Shown here: positions 27,524 through 36,471 of the stretch, one piece after another
Position numbering within the stretch: position 1 is the stretch's first letter
Layout of the letters: the number at the start of each line of letters is the position of its first letter
From: Phycisphaerales bacterium
Lineage (GTDB): Bacteria; Planctomycetota; Phycisphaerae; Phycisphaerales; SM1A02
Direction: 5' to 3'
Assembly (NCBI GenBank): GCA_007693845.1
Contig: RECV01000142.1
Span: 30,957 to 94,956 of the forward strand
Length of the DNA: 64,000 bases
The notes under the pieces: generated by a model
Databases searched by the model: none
The model's input: the letters and a program-made list of their open reading frames with translations, nothing else
Told to the model about the DNA's origin: nothing
Position numbers and translations under genes: made by a program

Positions 27524-29794
27524 CTACGCTGCATCGCGCGAAGTCTGTCCGTTCAGCTGGCAGTGGTTGATCCAGAGCGTCACCACCGCACCGCCTCCCG
27601 GCGCGTTCTCCAGGGTGATGCGCCCTTCGTGGGCCTCGACGGCCTGCCGCGCCCGCGACAGACCCAGACCCGGTTGCCGGCCGGCCGCCTTCTCGCTGAA
27701 GAAGGGATCGAAGGCGTGGACCAGCGCCCGGTTACTCAGACCCGGGCCATCATCCCTGACCTGAATTCTCAATCGGTCATGTTCCGGGTCAGTTTGAATC
27801 CGGAGTTCAATATGTTGAGAACCTTTCGCTTCCACCGCATTTCGGACCACTTCCGTCAAAGCCATCGCCACGAGGGACGGATCCAGATGCACCGCATCGA
27901 GCGAGTCACCGAAGACCGTGCTGATATTGAAGTTGCGGCGCTGGGTCGGCTTGAACTGACCGGTAATGCGCATCGCTAGTTCACGCATGTTGGTCGACCG
28001 GCGCTTCGCTTCCATCGGTTCGACAAAAGATTGCAGTGTGGAAATCATCTCCCCCAGTCGATGTGACTGCTCAACGACCTGCCGCGCGACTTCCTGCTGC
28101 TGTTCATCCTCGACGGTGCGCAACAATTGCTGAGATCGACCAGAGATAATGGCGAGCGGATTGTTCATCTCGTGGGCCGCTCCGGCGATGATTTCGCCGA
28201 TCGCCGCCATCGCTTTTGCGCGGGTCAACGAATTCTGTGCATCAATCAACTGCCGATTGGCATCCGCGAGCTCTTCACCCAGCGAAGCGGTTTCCTCCTG
28301 CTGCTCCGCGGCATTGAGCGCCGCCGACCAGCTCCGGGATAGCGCTTCGGCCAGGGGGCGCTCCGATGTGGGCAGCGCTTCGCTGCCGAGAACGACGATC
28401 GTCCGAATGCCCGCGGCTGTCCGCACCGGCATCAGTCGCGGCGGGCAGTGGCGCTGCTTCTCTTTCAGTTGCCGTTCGAGAGCGGAAAGAACCGGCAGCA
28501 GGTGTATCGCCAGCTCTTCATCCTCGTTGATCTGATCGGGCAACGAGAGCGTCAGATTGTCCCCCAGCGAATGTATGTCGTTGATGGCACCGGCATCATC
28601 GCAACTCCAGAACTGCCACGCTTCGTTGCAGCCGGATTGATGAAGCAAGCCGAAACACAGGCCGGAAAAACAGTGATGAGCCGAGCGGGCGATCCGTTCG
28701 AGCGTGCCGCACACGGTCGGCGCGATACCGGTTCCCTGATGGAACTGCGTGATCGCTTCAAGAATCTCCGACTTGCGAGCCGAGGAATGCGCCCGCTGCC
28801 GGAGTGCGTGATTGATCCGTCCGAGCGACTGGTTCGCGCGATTGATCGCGTGGAGGAGCATATCGGAGTCATGCCGCCGCTCCAGACCGAGGTGCCTGGC
28901 CCGCTCGCCGACCTTGTCCGGGAGGGAGGCGATAGCGCGATCAAGGACATCCTCGGAGACGCCGAGTTCGTCGGGCGACCACGGCGTGAGGTTGATATTC
29001 GGACCGTGACCGGCCGGCACGATGAACCGCGTGCGCGCAACCGAGTCGGCCAGCGTGATCAGCCCGATCATCTTCCGATGGGAAAGATTCGGCAGTGAAG
29101 TCATCGGCTGGCCGTGCAGCCAGATCACATCGGTCAGAATCCGTGGCAGGTTCCACCGCTCCGCCAGACGTTTGCCGACGGTTTGCGTGGTGATGCCGAT
29201 GATTCGGCGTGACGCATCGTTGAGTGAAATGCCGTTCGCCTCGGCCAGCCGGCAGACCTGATCCATGCTGCGAGGCAGCAGGGCGTACAGCGTCAGCGTT
29301 CCCAGGTCATGCAACAGCCCTGCGAGAAACGCTTCACTGGGGTGAATCTCGCGCTTCAGTTCCGGAATATGGGCGAGGGACTCCGCCAGCACCGCGACGG
29401 CCAGACTGTGCTGCCAGAACGCTTCACGATCGAAGACCGAACCGTTGGTCCGTTCAACATCGGGGTTCACGATCGTAAAGCGATTTTCAAAGAGGTCGAA
29501 GACCTCGACGGAAAGCACGGCACTGCGGACCGCTTCGAAGCCGACGTGCTTGACCGCGCGTTCGATGGTGGTGATCGTGCTGGAGCGAATGCGGTCCGTG
29601 CACTGGCTGAGCCGGATCACCTTGCTGGCCAGAGAAGGATCGGACGAAATGAGTTGGATGACCTCATCGGCACGGGAGTCGTCGGCCAACGTGCGCTCCA
29701 ACACCTGGACCGCGATTGAGCTGAGCGTGGGCAACTGATCCAGTTGTTCCAGTATCAACTCAACGCGACGACCTTGGCTGGAAGTGGAGGTCAT
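27524..29794 (-). CDS. HDOD domain-sensor histidine kinase
   Basis: A 756-residue soluble histidine kinase. Residues ~10-225 form an HDOD domain (LDQLPTLSSIAVQVLERT, ISSDPSLASKVIRLSQ), which here still carries an HD pair (GLLHDLG, H162-D163). Residues ~335-500 look like a GAF-type sensor. A short coiled coil leads to the dimerisation helix with H541 (GEIIAGAAHEMNNPLAIISGRSQQLL). The ATPase domain has the N box (EVVRNAVEAKG), DDGPGLS, FDPFFSEK and GLGLS. No membrane span is seen, so the signal is cytosolic. The neighbouring response regulator has an intact receiver and is the likely partner. GGGAG precedes the ATG. Confidence 0.92.
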   Translation of the reverse strand: MTSTSSQGRRVELILEQLDQLPTLSSIAVQVLERTLADDSRADEVIQLISSDPSLASKVIRLSQCTDRIRSSTITTIERAVKHVGFEAVRSAVLSVEVFDLFENRFTIVNPDVERTNGSVFDREAFWQHSLAVAVLAESLAHIPELKREIHPSEAFLAGLLHDLGTLTLYALLPRSMDQVCRLAEANGISLNDASRRIIGITTQTVGKRLAERWNLPRILTDVIWLHGQPMTSLPNLSHRKMIGLITLADSVARTRFIVPAGHGPNINLTPWSPDELGVSEDVLDRAIASLPDKVGERARHLGLERRHDSDMLLHAINRANQSLGRINHALRQRAHSSARKSEILEAITQFHQGTGIAPTVCGTLERIARSAHHCFSGLCFGLLHQSGCNEAWQFWSCDDAGAINDIHSLGDNLTLSLPDQINEDEELAIHLLPVLSALERQLKEKQRHCPPRLMPVRTAAGIRTIVVLGSEALPTSERPLAEALSRSWSAALNAAEQQEETASLGEELADANRQLIDAQNSLTRAKAMAAIGEIIAGAAHEMNNPLAIISGRSQQLLRTVEDEQQQEVARQVVEQSHRLGEMISTLQSFVEPMEAKRRSTNMRELAMRITGQFKPTQRRNFNISTVFGDSLDAVHLDPSLVAMALTEVVRNAVEAKGSQHIELRIQTDPEHDRLRIQVRDDGPGLSNRALVHAFDPFFSEKAAGRQPGLGLSRARQAVEAHEGRITLENAPGGGAVVTLWINHCQLNGQTSRDAA

Positions 29795-29847
29795 GGATGC
29801 TCCCGCCCCGGAGATTGGACACTGTCCGTAGCCGGCACTGCGAAAAC

Positions 29848-30444
29848 TCAGGCCTCAATCAACTCGTTGATTCGCGCCATCAGTTCGTCCATCTCGAACG
29901 GTTTCTTGATGAATTCATCTGCGCCGGCTTTGCTCAACGCGTTGATTTCCTCACTGCGGACCACGCCCGAGATGATGATGATCTTGGTCGCCTCGTGCAC
30001 CGGGTTGGACTTGATCCGCTGACAGACCAGGTTGCCGTTGAGATCGGGCAGCATGTAATCAAGCAGGATCAGGTGCGGCTTGAACTGCTCGGTGAGCAGA
30101 CCGGCGTCGTAGCCGTTCGACGCCGTTTCAATTTCGAATCGCTCATCCCGTCCGAGCACATCGACGAGCATGTCGACGATGTTCGGATCATCATCGACCA
30201 CCAGGATGCGCTTGAGTCCGCCGTCGAGCTGTTCGATCGGAATCTCGTTGGCCTTCATGAACCGGATGAGTTCCGCACGCGGAATGCGCCGAAATCGGGA
30301 CCCGGGCACGCGGAATCCCTGCAGTCGTCCGCTGTCAAAACAGCGGATGATGGTCTGTTGCGACACGTTGCAGATTTCCGCGGCCTCACCGGTGGTGAAG
30401 ACCTGTTTGTCGGACCAAGCAGCGGGATTGGTGTTCTTGCCCAT
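29848..30444 (-). CDS. Response regulator with N-terminal excisionase-type HTH
   Basis: A 198-residue regulator with reversed domain order. Residues 14-65 are an excisionase/MerR-like helix-turn-helix (VFTTGEAAEICNVSQQTIIRCFDSGRLQGFRVPGSRFRRI). Residues ~79-198 form an intact receiver: D84-D86 acidic cluster, phospho-acceptor D129 (LLDYMLPD), IIISG and the lysine in IKKPF. The start is set by AGGAGG 6 nt before ATG 30444; ATG 30447 is only 3 nt from it. It leads an operon with the HDOD kinase and the REC-GAF protein. Most response regulators have the receiver first, so phosphorylation must act on DNA binding from the C-terminal side. Confidence 0.92.
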   Translation of the reverse strand: MGKNTNPAAWSDKQVFTTGEAAEICNVSQQTIIRCFDSGRLQGFRVPGSRFRRIPRAELIRFMKANEIPIEQLDGGLKRILVVDDDPNIVDMLVDVLGRDERFEIETASNGYDAGLLTEQFKPHLILLDYMLPDLNGNLVCQRIKSNPVHEATKIIIISGVVRSEEINALSKAGADEFIKKPFEMDELMARINELIEA

Positions 30445-30493
30445 CATGCGCCTCCTGGAGAAATGCGGCCGGTGCGCTTTGAGAAACGCATGA

Positions 30494-30516
30494 CCGATGA
30501 CTCCTGCAGTCATCGG
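30494..30516. other. Perfect hairpin in the leader of the response-regulator operon
   Basis: CCGATGACT and AGTCATCGG arms (9 bp, perfect) around a 5-nt loop, about 50 nt upstream of the regulator start and 110 nt downstream of the tsaB stop on the same strand. It could be a leader structure, a terminator lacking a T-run, or an operator. Confidence 0.45.
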
Positions 30517-30625
30517 GCCGCTTACCCGACGACTTCAACCCGCAGAACTTGCCACGTCATATCCAGGCCGCACAAAGCGCAGCGGCAGCATTAATCCGTC
30601 GAGAACGGCGGGCTTATTGGACCGA

Positions 30626-31351
30626 TCAGGATCGGCGAGACTTCTGATGCTGTTGCCAAAGCGTCACCGCTTCAGGCGGGCGTGGATAGATCGGCAAAAG
30701 ACTCAGCGGTGACTCATCGAATTGACTCAGCAGAAAATCACTGGCCCGTAGACACTGGCCGGCCGTGAAGCGCGGTTCAATCAACGAACATGACGCCGCT
30801 TCGCATCGACGTCGCGCTTCCGCGGGCAGGTATGCATCTGCGAGCACCCCGTTATACGGAGCGGGATCAAAATCGGATGCAGGGAGAAGTTGGGGATTCT
30901 CCCGCCATCCAAGCACCTCCGCCGGAGTTATCTGCCAGGCATCGCTCTTCGATGCTCGTTCCATCGCCGTGGCCCAGAACGTCTCACCCTTGGAAGCAAT
31001 CGCCACCAGGATCCGCCCCGTCAGGTCCGTGCCGTACGCTGCGACCAGCGCACTCGGCACACCGATTACGCGCGCTGCGGTCACCTCCGCGATCATCTTG
31101 ACGGTCGCCGTGGCGACCCGCAGTCCGGTAAATCCACCGGGGCCGATCGAGACCGCGATCCACTCCAGATCGCGCGGCGTGAGACCCGCGTTGCTCACGA
31201 CCCGGTCGATCGTGGGCAGAAGCTGATCCGCGTGGCCTCGTCCCGACTCGATCAGTTCCTCGTACACCGTTCCCGCGCGATCACGCAGCGCCACACCGCC
31301 TGACCGCTGTGACGTCTCGATCGCCAGCATGGCCGGTCGCTCACCGCTCAC
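30626..31351 (-). CDS. tsaB: tRNA threonylcarbamoyladenosine biosynthesis protein TsaB
   Basis: TsaB is the non-catalytic partner of TsaD in making t6A37 on ANN-decoding tRNAs. The 241-residue ASKHA-fold protein shows MLAIETSQRSGGVALRD, HADQLLPTIDRVVSNAGLTPRDLEWIAVSIGPGGFTGLRVATATVK and VIGVPSALVAAYG, all typical. The C-terminal half is more divergent. The ATG overlaps the stop of the upstream metallophosphoesterase gene (ATGA), so they share a transcript. tsaC, tsaD and tsaE are not in the window. Confidence 0.92.
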   Translation of the reverse strand: MSGERPAMLAIETSQRSGGVALRDRAGTVYEELIESGRGHADQLLPTIDRVVSNAGLTPRDLEWIAVSIGPGGFTGLRVATATVKMIAEVTAARVIGVPSALVAAYGTDLTGRILVAIASKGETFWATAMERASKSDAWQITPAEVLGWRENPQLLPASDFDPAPYNGVLADAYLPAEARRRCEAASCSLIEPRFTAGQCLRASDFLLSQFDESPLSLLPIYPRPPEAVTLWQQHQKSRRS

Positions 31352-32232
31352 GATGCATTCGGCTCCGGCAGATTGATCGCCGCCAGCGGCGTGGCGCTCA
31401 TCATGGCCTCTTCCGGCTCCGGCAGATCATCCAACGCAAGCGACAGGACCATCGCGCGATCATGGTCGGAGTTCAGAACCAGAACATTCGGCAGACGCAG
31501 ATCAATGCCGGTTTCCACGTGCTGGTGTCCCAGGCAGAACAAACTGACACCCCATCGCTGCGCCAATTCATTCACCTGCGCTTCGTTGTACGAACGCCCC
31601 CAGGTCATGAGATACGCGCTGCCGACCGGTGAATGGTAATCTTCCTCCGTCAGCTCTCGCTCCAGAATATCGGGATCGAAACTCTTCATCGCGCGCTCGT
31701 TGGGAAGCGAGTGCGCACAGAACAGGCCGGATTCCGACCGGAGCGCAAGCGGCATGGCGTGGAAGAACGCATTGATCGCCTCGACCACTTCGCCGCACGC
31801 ATCGCCGAATGTCCACTCCAGTGCATCGTTGAAGAGTTCGACGCTGTTGCCCGCGCCCTTGCTGACGCCTTTGCCGGTCATTTGCGACAATTCGTGATTC
31901 GCCAGAAGCGGGTGGACCTGCGCCGGGTGCTTCACCACCAGATCGGCCACTTTGATCAGCATCCGGTAACTGAAATCCATGCCGTTGACCAGGTGCTCCC
32001 CGTGAATCAACTCGTGCAGCACGACATGATGATCCGAGTCCCGATCGAGAGTTGCAGCATGCACGATTTTGCGAAAGTGTTCCGGGTTGTCGTGCAGATC
32101 GCCGGTGATCAGAATCCTGCCGCGGCCGGGCAGCAGGACGTGCGACCCCCGGCGGTGTGGATTGGCGCGCAACACCTCGGCCGCCTCGTGAAACCGCGTG
32201 CACACCTGCTCGGGATCGCGCTCGTCAAACAT
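31348..32232 (-). CDS. Metallophosphoesterase family protein
   Basis: A 294-residue calcineurin-like phosphoesterase. The first metal motif is ILITGDLHDNPEHF, the Asn-His motif reads LLANHELSQM and the last is FCLGHQHVETGIDL. The second motif, usually GDxxDRG, is replaced by a segment reading VVLHELIHGEHL, so its metal site may differ from the classic enzyme. ALRSESGLFCAHSLPN resembles the catalytic-domain strand of protein phosphatase relatives. The substrate is unknown. It is first in a two-gene transcript with tsaB, and a TAACCT element ends 7 nt before the ATG. Confidence 0.82.
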   Translation of the reverse strand: MFDERDPEQVCTRFHEAAEVLRANPHRRGSHVLLPGRGRILITGDLHDNPEHFRKIVHAATLDRDSDHHVVLHELIHGEHLVNGMDFSYRMLIKVADLVVKHPAQVHPLLANHELSQMTGKGVSKGAGNSVELFNDALEWTFGDACGEVVEAINAFFHAMPLALRSESGLFCAHSLPNERAMKSFDPDILERELTEEDYHSPVGSAYLMTWGRSYNEAQVNELAQRWGVSLFCLGHQHVETGIDLRLPNVLVLNSDHDRAMVLSLALDDLPEPEEAMMSATPLAAINLPEPNAS

Positions 32233-32238
32233 GGCACT

Positions 32239-32244
32239 AGGTTA
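32239..32244 (-). promoter_or_regulatory. Candidate -10 element of the phosphoesterase-tsaB operon
   Basis: On the minus strand this reads TAACCT, then six bases, then ATG 32232; leaderless spacing. Confidence 0.42.
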
Positions 32245-32335
32245 CTCGCGTCCGACAGCGCGGACCAGCCGCGCTGGAGTCGACGTGATCAGATCGAAGC
32301 GTCCGGTGAATCAAATCCGCGCTGTTGTCACTCCC

Positions 32336-34681
32336 TCACCACATCAGGATCCGCAGGAAGTTGGAATAGTTGTCCGTCCAGAGCACACGATCATCGACGA
32401 GGCGTAACGGCTGCCAGTTCGATCCGCGCACGCCGCGACGGAGTTCGCGGACATCCTCATCATCCCGCGCCAGCACGACCCACCTTGAAACCTGGCGGCC
32501 GGTACGGTCGGTTTCTTCCGGCGTGATCGAGGTGTCGCGGTTCACGTACGCGACGAGGTCCAGTTGTTCCGCGATCGCCGCCAGAACCGGCTCAAGATCA
32601 AGGTATCGATTCGAAATGTGCAGTGCGATCAAGCCGTCATCTGCAATGGTGCGCAGATACGCCTCGATCGCTTCAAGCGTGACGAGGTGAACGGGAATCG
32701 AGTCGCTGCTGAACGCATCGATGACGAGCAGGTCGAACGTGCCGTCATCGACTTCCGCCAGCGTGAGGCGCGCATCGCCGAGCGTGGTTTCGATCACCGC
32801 GCCGCGCTCTCTGGCTTCACTCAGATACGTGAAGTACCGCGTGTCCTCCGCGATGCGGCGCACCGTCGGATCAATCTCGAAAAAGTGCATGCGCTGGCCC
32901 GGCTCGGCATACGCGGCCAGCGCACCGACGCCGAGCCCGACCAGACCGATGTTTCGGTACGTGCGCTCTTCGGTCCGGCTTCGAAAGACGTGGCCGATCG
33001 GTCCGTCCGGATGGTAATACGTCAGCGGTTCGCGCGGTCGAATCGGCACACGTGACTCGGGATCAACCCATTGTTGCCCGTGCAGGGTCGTGCCGTGATG
33101 AAGATTGTGCGTGGCGAGTCGTTGCCCGTCCGCAATCGTGTACTGCTGAAGACTCACCCGGTGCACACCGAAGAACGTTCGATCTCGTTCGAGCAGCTCA
33201 CCCATGTGCGTCGTCTCAAAGGTGGTTGCCAGCATGACCGCGCCGACACAGAGACCGAAGCGGACCGGACGCTGGCTCAACAGGTAACACGCCAATGCGG
33301 GGACGCCGGCCAGAATGGCAATCCGCACCGGGCCGGCGGTCTCGAGCGCATCGAATGTGCCCAGCCAGACGATCGCCAGCGTCACCGCGCCCAATCCCAG
33401 CGCCCAGAGCGCATCGTGGACCTTCCAGCGCGGTCCGGTCGGCGACTCATCCTCAGATCGGCGCAGCGACAGATAGCCCGGGCTGAGCAGGCAGGCGAGG
33501 ACGATCGCCAACGGGTACTCCACCACCCCGGGAAAGATGATCGGCGCCAGAATACCGTTGAACGCGCCGCCGAGCAGTCCGCCCAGACCCATGGCCAGGT
33601 AGAACGTCGTGAGCGAGGAAGCGTGCGGCCGATCCCGAGCCAGTTCGCCGTGACTCACCATCGCCAGAATGAAAAACGCGATGAGATGAACCGACACAAT
33701 CAGGGGCATCGGCTGCGTTGCGTTGCTCAACAGCAGGATCATCAGCGTGATCGCCGCAATCGGCAGGGCGCGCGCCATCAGCGCATGCGGCATCAACTGC
33801 CGCTGGGCAAAGACGAACATGAACGTCATGAGGTAGATCGCCAGCGGAATGACCCACAACAGCGGCACGACCACGAGATCGGTGGTGATGAATGTCGTCA
33901 CCCCCAGCAGCAGACTCGACGGGATCGCCGCGAGCAGCACCCAGCGCCAGAATCGGAATGCCGTCACCGGCCGCTCCCGGCTGAGCAGCGCCTCAGTCGC
34001 CGCCGAAGCACCCGCTGCTGCGCCGGCCGATCGCGCTTTCGTTTCCGGAGATTCGCTGATCTCAACCGAATGGTGATCGGTGCGGTCGGTGTACCGACGC
34101 CAGAGCAGAACGGTGCAGCAGGCCAGGCCGGCAATCAGGAGCCAGTAACCGAAACGCCAGAGTTCACTCTGCTCCGGCAGGGGCAGCAGCGGCTCGATCA
34201 TCACCGGGTAGCCGAGCAACGCCAGCATGCTGCCGGCATTGCTCGCGGCATAGAGAAAGTAGGGATCGCGCGCCCGCGGGTGGTCCGTCGCGCTGAACCA
34301 GCGTTGTAACAGCGGGGCCGTGGCCGCCACCACGAAAAACGGCGCGCCGACCACCGCCGTCAACAAGAGCAGTAGCCAGCCGATCGGAATCTCTTCACGC
34401 GGCGGATCCCACCCGGCACCGATGGCGATCGGAAGAAACAGCAGAGGTGCGAGCATGACGAGCAGGTGCACCGCCGCCTGCCGTCGAACCCCCAGCCAGC
34501 GCGTTGAAAGGTGCGCGTACAGGTAGCCGCCGAGCAGCGCGGCCTGAAAGAACACCATGCACGTGTTCCACACCGAGGGGGTCCCGCCCAGGAGCGGAAG
34601 AACCATCTTGGCGAACATCGGCTGCACGAAGAACAGCAGCGTCGCGCTCAGGAAAATTGTCAGCGTGTAAACCGGGATCAT
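32336..34681 (-). CDS. Fused MFS-type membrane / spermidine synthase-like protein
   Basis: A 781-residue protein joining a polytopic membrane half to a SpeE-like half. The N-terminal ~510 residues carry many hydrophobic spans (first: VYTLTIFLSATLLFFVQPMFAKMVLPLLGG). The C-terminal ~260 residues have the aminopropyltransferase Rossmann core: IGLVGLGVGALAAYAEPGQRMHFFEIDPTVRRIA, GDARLTLAEV and FDLLVIDAFSSDSIPVHLVTLEAI. The fusion is known in several phyla, but its substrate is not established. The polyamine gene speA is 28 kb away, so no operon link supports a polyamine role. ATG 34681 follows a TACGAT element. Confidence 0.88.
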   Translation of the reverse strand: MIPVYTLTIFLSATLLFFVQPMFAKMVLPLLGGTPSVWNTCMVFFQAALLGGYLYAHLSTRWLGVRRQAAVHLLVMLAPLLFLPIAIGAGWDPPREEIPIGWLLLLLTAVVGAPFFVVAATAPLLQRWFSATDHPRARDPYFLYAASNAGSMLALLGYPVMIEPLLPLPEQSELWRFGYWLLIAGLACCTVLLWRRYTDRTDHHSVEISESPETKARSAGAAAGASAATEALLSRERPVTAFRFWRWVLLAAIPSSLLLGVTTFITTDLVVVPLLWVIPLAIYLMTFMFVFAQRQLMPHALMARALPIAAITLMILLLSNATQPMPLIVSVHLIAFFILAMVSHGELARDRPHASSLTTFYLAMGLGGLLGGAFNGILAPIIFPGVVEYPLAIVLACLLSPGYLSLRRSEDESPTGPRWKVHDALWALGLGAVTLAIVWLGTFDALETAGPVRIAILAGVPALACYLLSQRPVRFGLCVGAVMLATTFETTHMGELLERDRTFFGVHRVSLQQYTIADGQRLATHNLHHGTTLHGQQWVDPESRVPIRPREPLTYYHPDGPIGHVFRSRTEERTYRNIGLVGLGVGALAAYAEPGQRMHFFEIDPTVRRIAEDTRYFTYLSEARERGAVIETTLGDARLTLAEVDDGTFDLLVIDAFSSDSIPVHLVTLEAIEAYLRTIADDGLIALHISNRYLDLEPVLAAIAEQLDLVAYVNRDTSITPEETDRTGRQVSRWVVLARDDEDVRELRRGVRGSNWQPLRLVDDRVLWTDNYSNFLRILMW

Positions 34682-34693
34682 GACTGGACCCAG

Positions 34694-34699
34694 ATCGTA
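34694..34699 (-). promoter_or_regulatory. Candidate -10 element of the MFS/SpeE fusion gene
   Basis: On the minus strand this reads TACGAT, 12 bases before ATG 34681. Confidence 0.33.
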
Positions 34700-34765
34700 G
34701 ATGCAACCGGCCCGGATTGCACCCGAAGCGGATCGGCTGATCAATCCATCCCAGATCGAGCTGGG

Positions 34766-35698
34766 TCAGTTCAACACGATGTCCAGGCAACCCAGCACCC
34801 CGAGCGAGCAACTGATCACGCCGTTGAGCGTAAAAAACGCCAGCGCGATCTTCTTCGTGCCCCATCGAGAGACGGTCGCGTGTTCATAGATCAGCAGCGC
34901 CACCACGCAGACGACGCCGATCCCGAACAGCACGCTGAATCGTTCATCCATGAACCACGCCGCGGCCAGCGCAGCGGCGGAGATGGTATGCAGCGCGCGA
35001 CTGATCCAGAGTCCGCGCTCCATGCCGAGCCGACTCGGAATCGAGTGCAGCCCCTCCTTCCGGTCGATCTCGATGTCCTGCAGCGCGTAGATGATGTCGA
35101 AGGCAGCGACCCAGCTCAGCACCATCAGCGCGAGCAACCAGAGTGCGGGTTGCGCGCCCAACGAGGCCGGCTGGATGGCGATCGCGGCGGCCAGCGGGCT
35201 GATCGCCAGTGATGATCCGAGATACAGATGACACCACTTCGTGAAGCGCTTGAACCAGCCGTAGGCGCTGATCCAGAAGAGCACCGGCAGAGAGAGAAGC
35301 AGCGGCCACCAGTTCCCGAAGAACACCCCGAAGCCCCCGCACGTCAGCACAAACGCGCCACCGAGAAGCAGGATCGCCATCAGGACCTGTCCCGGCGAGA
35401 GTCGGCCGGCGGGTATTGCCCTTCCCGCGGTGCGCGGATTGCGCGCGTCGATGTTCCGGTCGAGGTAGCGATTGGCCAGCATGGCAACCGTTCGGGCAAG
35501 CACCATAGCCAGAACGATCAGCGCGAGCTGCCCGCCGAATCGCGACCAGTCGATGCCGCGCCAACCGGCGTCGCTTCCCGGCACGGCCATGAACGAGGCC
35601 AGGAGCGCAAAGGGAAGCGCGAAGACGCTGTGCGCCAGCTTGATGTCGCCGGCCATCTCGCGGGCCGCGGTGATCGGATGAAGCGAAGCCGTGCTCAT
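34766..35698 (-). CDS. UbiA-family prenyltransferase (4-hydroxybenzoate / MqnP type)
   Basis: A 310-residue intramembrane enzyme that attaches a polyprenyl chain to an aromatic ring. The first aspartate motif is ANRYLDRNIDARNPRTAGRAIPAG; the second is DIIYALQDIEIDRKEGLHSIPSRLG. About eight membrane spans are visible. In bacteria using the futalosine route to menaquinone, the close relative MqnP does this step; which quinone is made here cannot be told. The polyprenyl chain could come from the synthase at 5948. TATCCT ends 10 nt before the ATG and no ribosome site is seen. Confidence 0.92.
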   Translation of the reverse strand: MSTASLHPITAAREMAGDIKLAHSVFALPFALLASFMAVPGSDAGWRGIDWSRFGGQLALIVLAMVLARTVAMLANRYLDRNIDARNPRTAGRAIPAGRLSPGQVLMAILLLGGAFVLTCGGFGVFFGNWWPLLLSLPVLFWISAYGWFKRFTKWCHLYLGSSLAISPLAAAIAIQPASLGAQPALWLLALMVLSWVAAFDIIYALQDIEIDRKEGLHSIPSRLGMERGLWISRALHTISAAALAAAWFMDERFSVLFGIGVVCVVALLIYEHATVSRWGTKKIALAFFTLNGVISCSLGVLGCLDIVLN

Positions 35699-35707
35699 GA
35701 TTCGCTC

Positions 35708-35713
35708 AGGATA
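35708..35713 (-). promoter_or_regulatory. Candidate -10 element of the UbiA-family gene
   Basis: On the minus strand this reads TATCCT, nine bases before ATG 35698; near-leaderless. Confidence 0.4.
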
Positions 35714-35751
35714 GAGCGCGCGACGCGGTCTGTCGCTCGACCTCTGCCGTC

Positions 35752-36432
35752 CTACTGATTGCGCAGTTTCTTGGAGAGAAAGTCGAGGTCTTCCAGTTTG
35801 CCGAGTACTGCGGTGGCGATGTTGCTCAAGTGGGCCGCCACGCGCTTGTAGTGACGGGCCAGCAATGAGTAGGCAACCGCTTCGTGCGTCTCCACCGGCT
35901 CCTGGTCCGCCAACAGCTCTTCGATCACCTCATCGCACGTGGCGCGACAGGCGTTCGCCAGCTTGATGGCCTGCTTGGCTTTGTCAACGTCGGAATCACG
36001 AAATGCTTCGCTCACCAGCGGAAACATGTCCGTCACCTGCGCGCGCACTTGCTCTATGCGGTCGTGGTATCTCGCGACGTGGTATCCCTCCCGGTAGAAA
36101 CGCCCCACTTCGAAAACATTCTTGCAGTAGTCGCCGATCCGTTCCGCATCCTTGGCGACGCTCATCAGTGCGAGGCAGGTCGGCGCATCGGGGCCGGGAT
36201 TGATCGTCAGATGCCGCACGATCTTTCGGCGGATGGACCGCTCCAGTTCGTTCACCGACTGATCACGCCGGTACAGCGCATCCTTGACTTCATCGACCGA
36301 TGCGTCGTTGCTGAGCACTTCGTTGGCGCGCACGAACATCCACTGCGCATGATCGAGCATCTCGAGCAGTTCGCTGATCGCGCGATCGAGAGGGTGATTT
36401 CCGGTCAGTGCGGAGAGAAGTTCTTTGAACAT
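35752..36432 (-). CDS. PhoU-domain protein
   Basis: A 226-residue helical protein with a PhoU-like repeat: AISELLEMLDHAQWMFVRANEVL, then ERSIRRKIVRHLTINPGPDAPTCLALMSVAKDAERIGDYCKNVFEV, where the E.IGDYC.N segment is the metal-binding motif. PhoU proteins restrain phosphate uptake and signalling. GGAGG lies upstream of the ATG. It follows the Na/Pi transporter with a 39-bp gap and should be on its transcript, so it probably controls that transporter rather than a Pst system, which is absent here. Confidence 0.9.
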   Translation of the reverse strand: MFKELLSALTGNHPLDRAISELLEMLDHAQWMFVRANEVLSNDASVDEVKDALYRRDQSVNELERSIRRKIVRHLTINPGPDAPTCLALMSVAKDAERIGDYCKNVFEVGRFYREGYHVARYHDRIEQVRAQVTDMFPLVSEAFRDSDVDKAKQAIKLANACRATCDEVIEELLADQEPVETHEAVAYSLLARHYKRVAAHLSNIATAVLGKLEDLDFLSKKLRNQ

Positions 36433-36471
36433 GACGGATTCCTCCGAAGCCGGGAGAACGGCTCGTGCGGA

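Noticed and set aside
2804..34681. Functional polyamine pathway linking speA and the MFS-SpeE fusion
   Set aside because: The genes are 28 kb apart with unrelated neighbours, and the SpeE-like half has unknown specificity.
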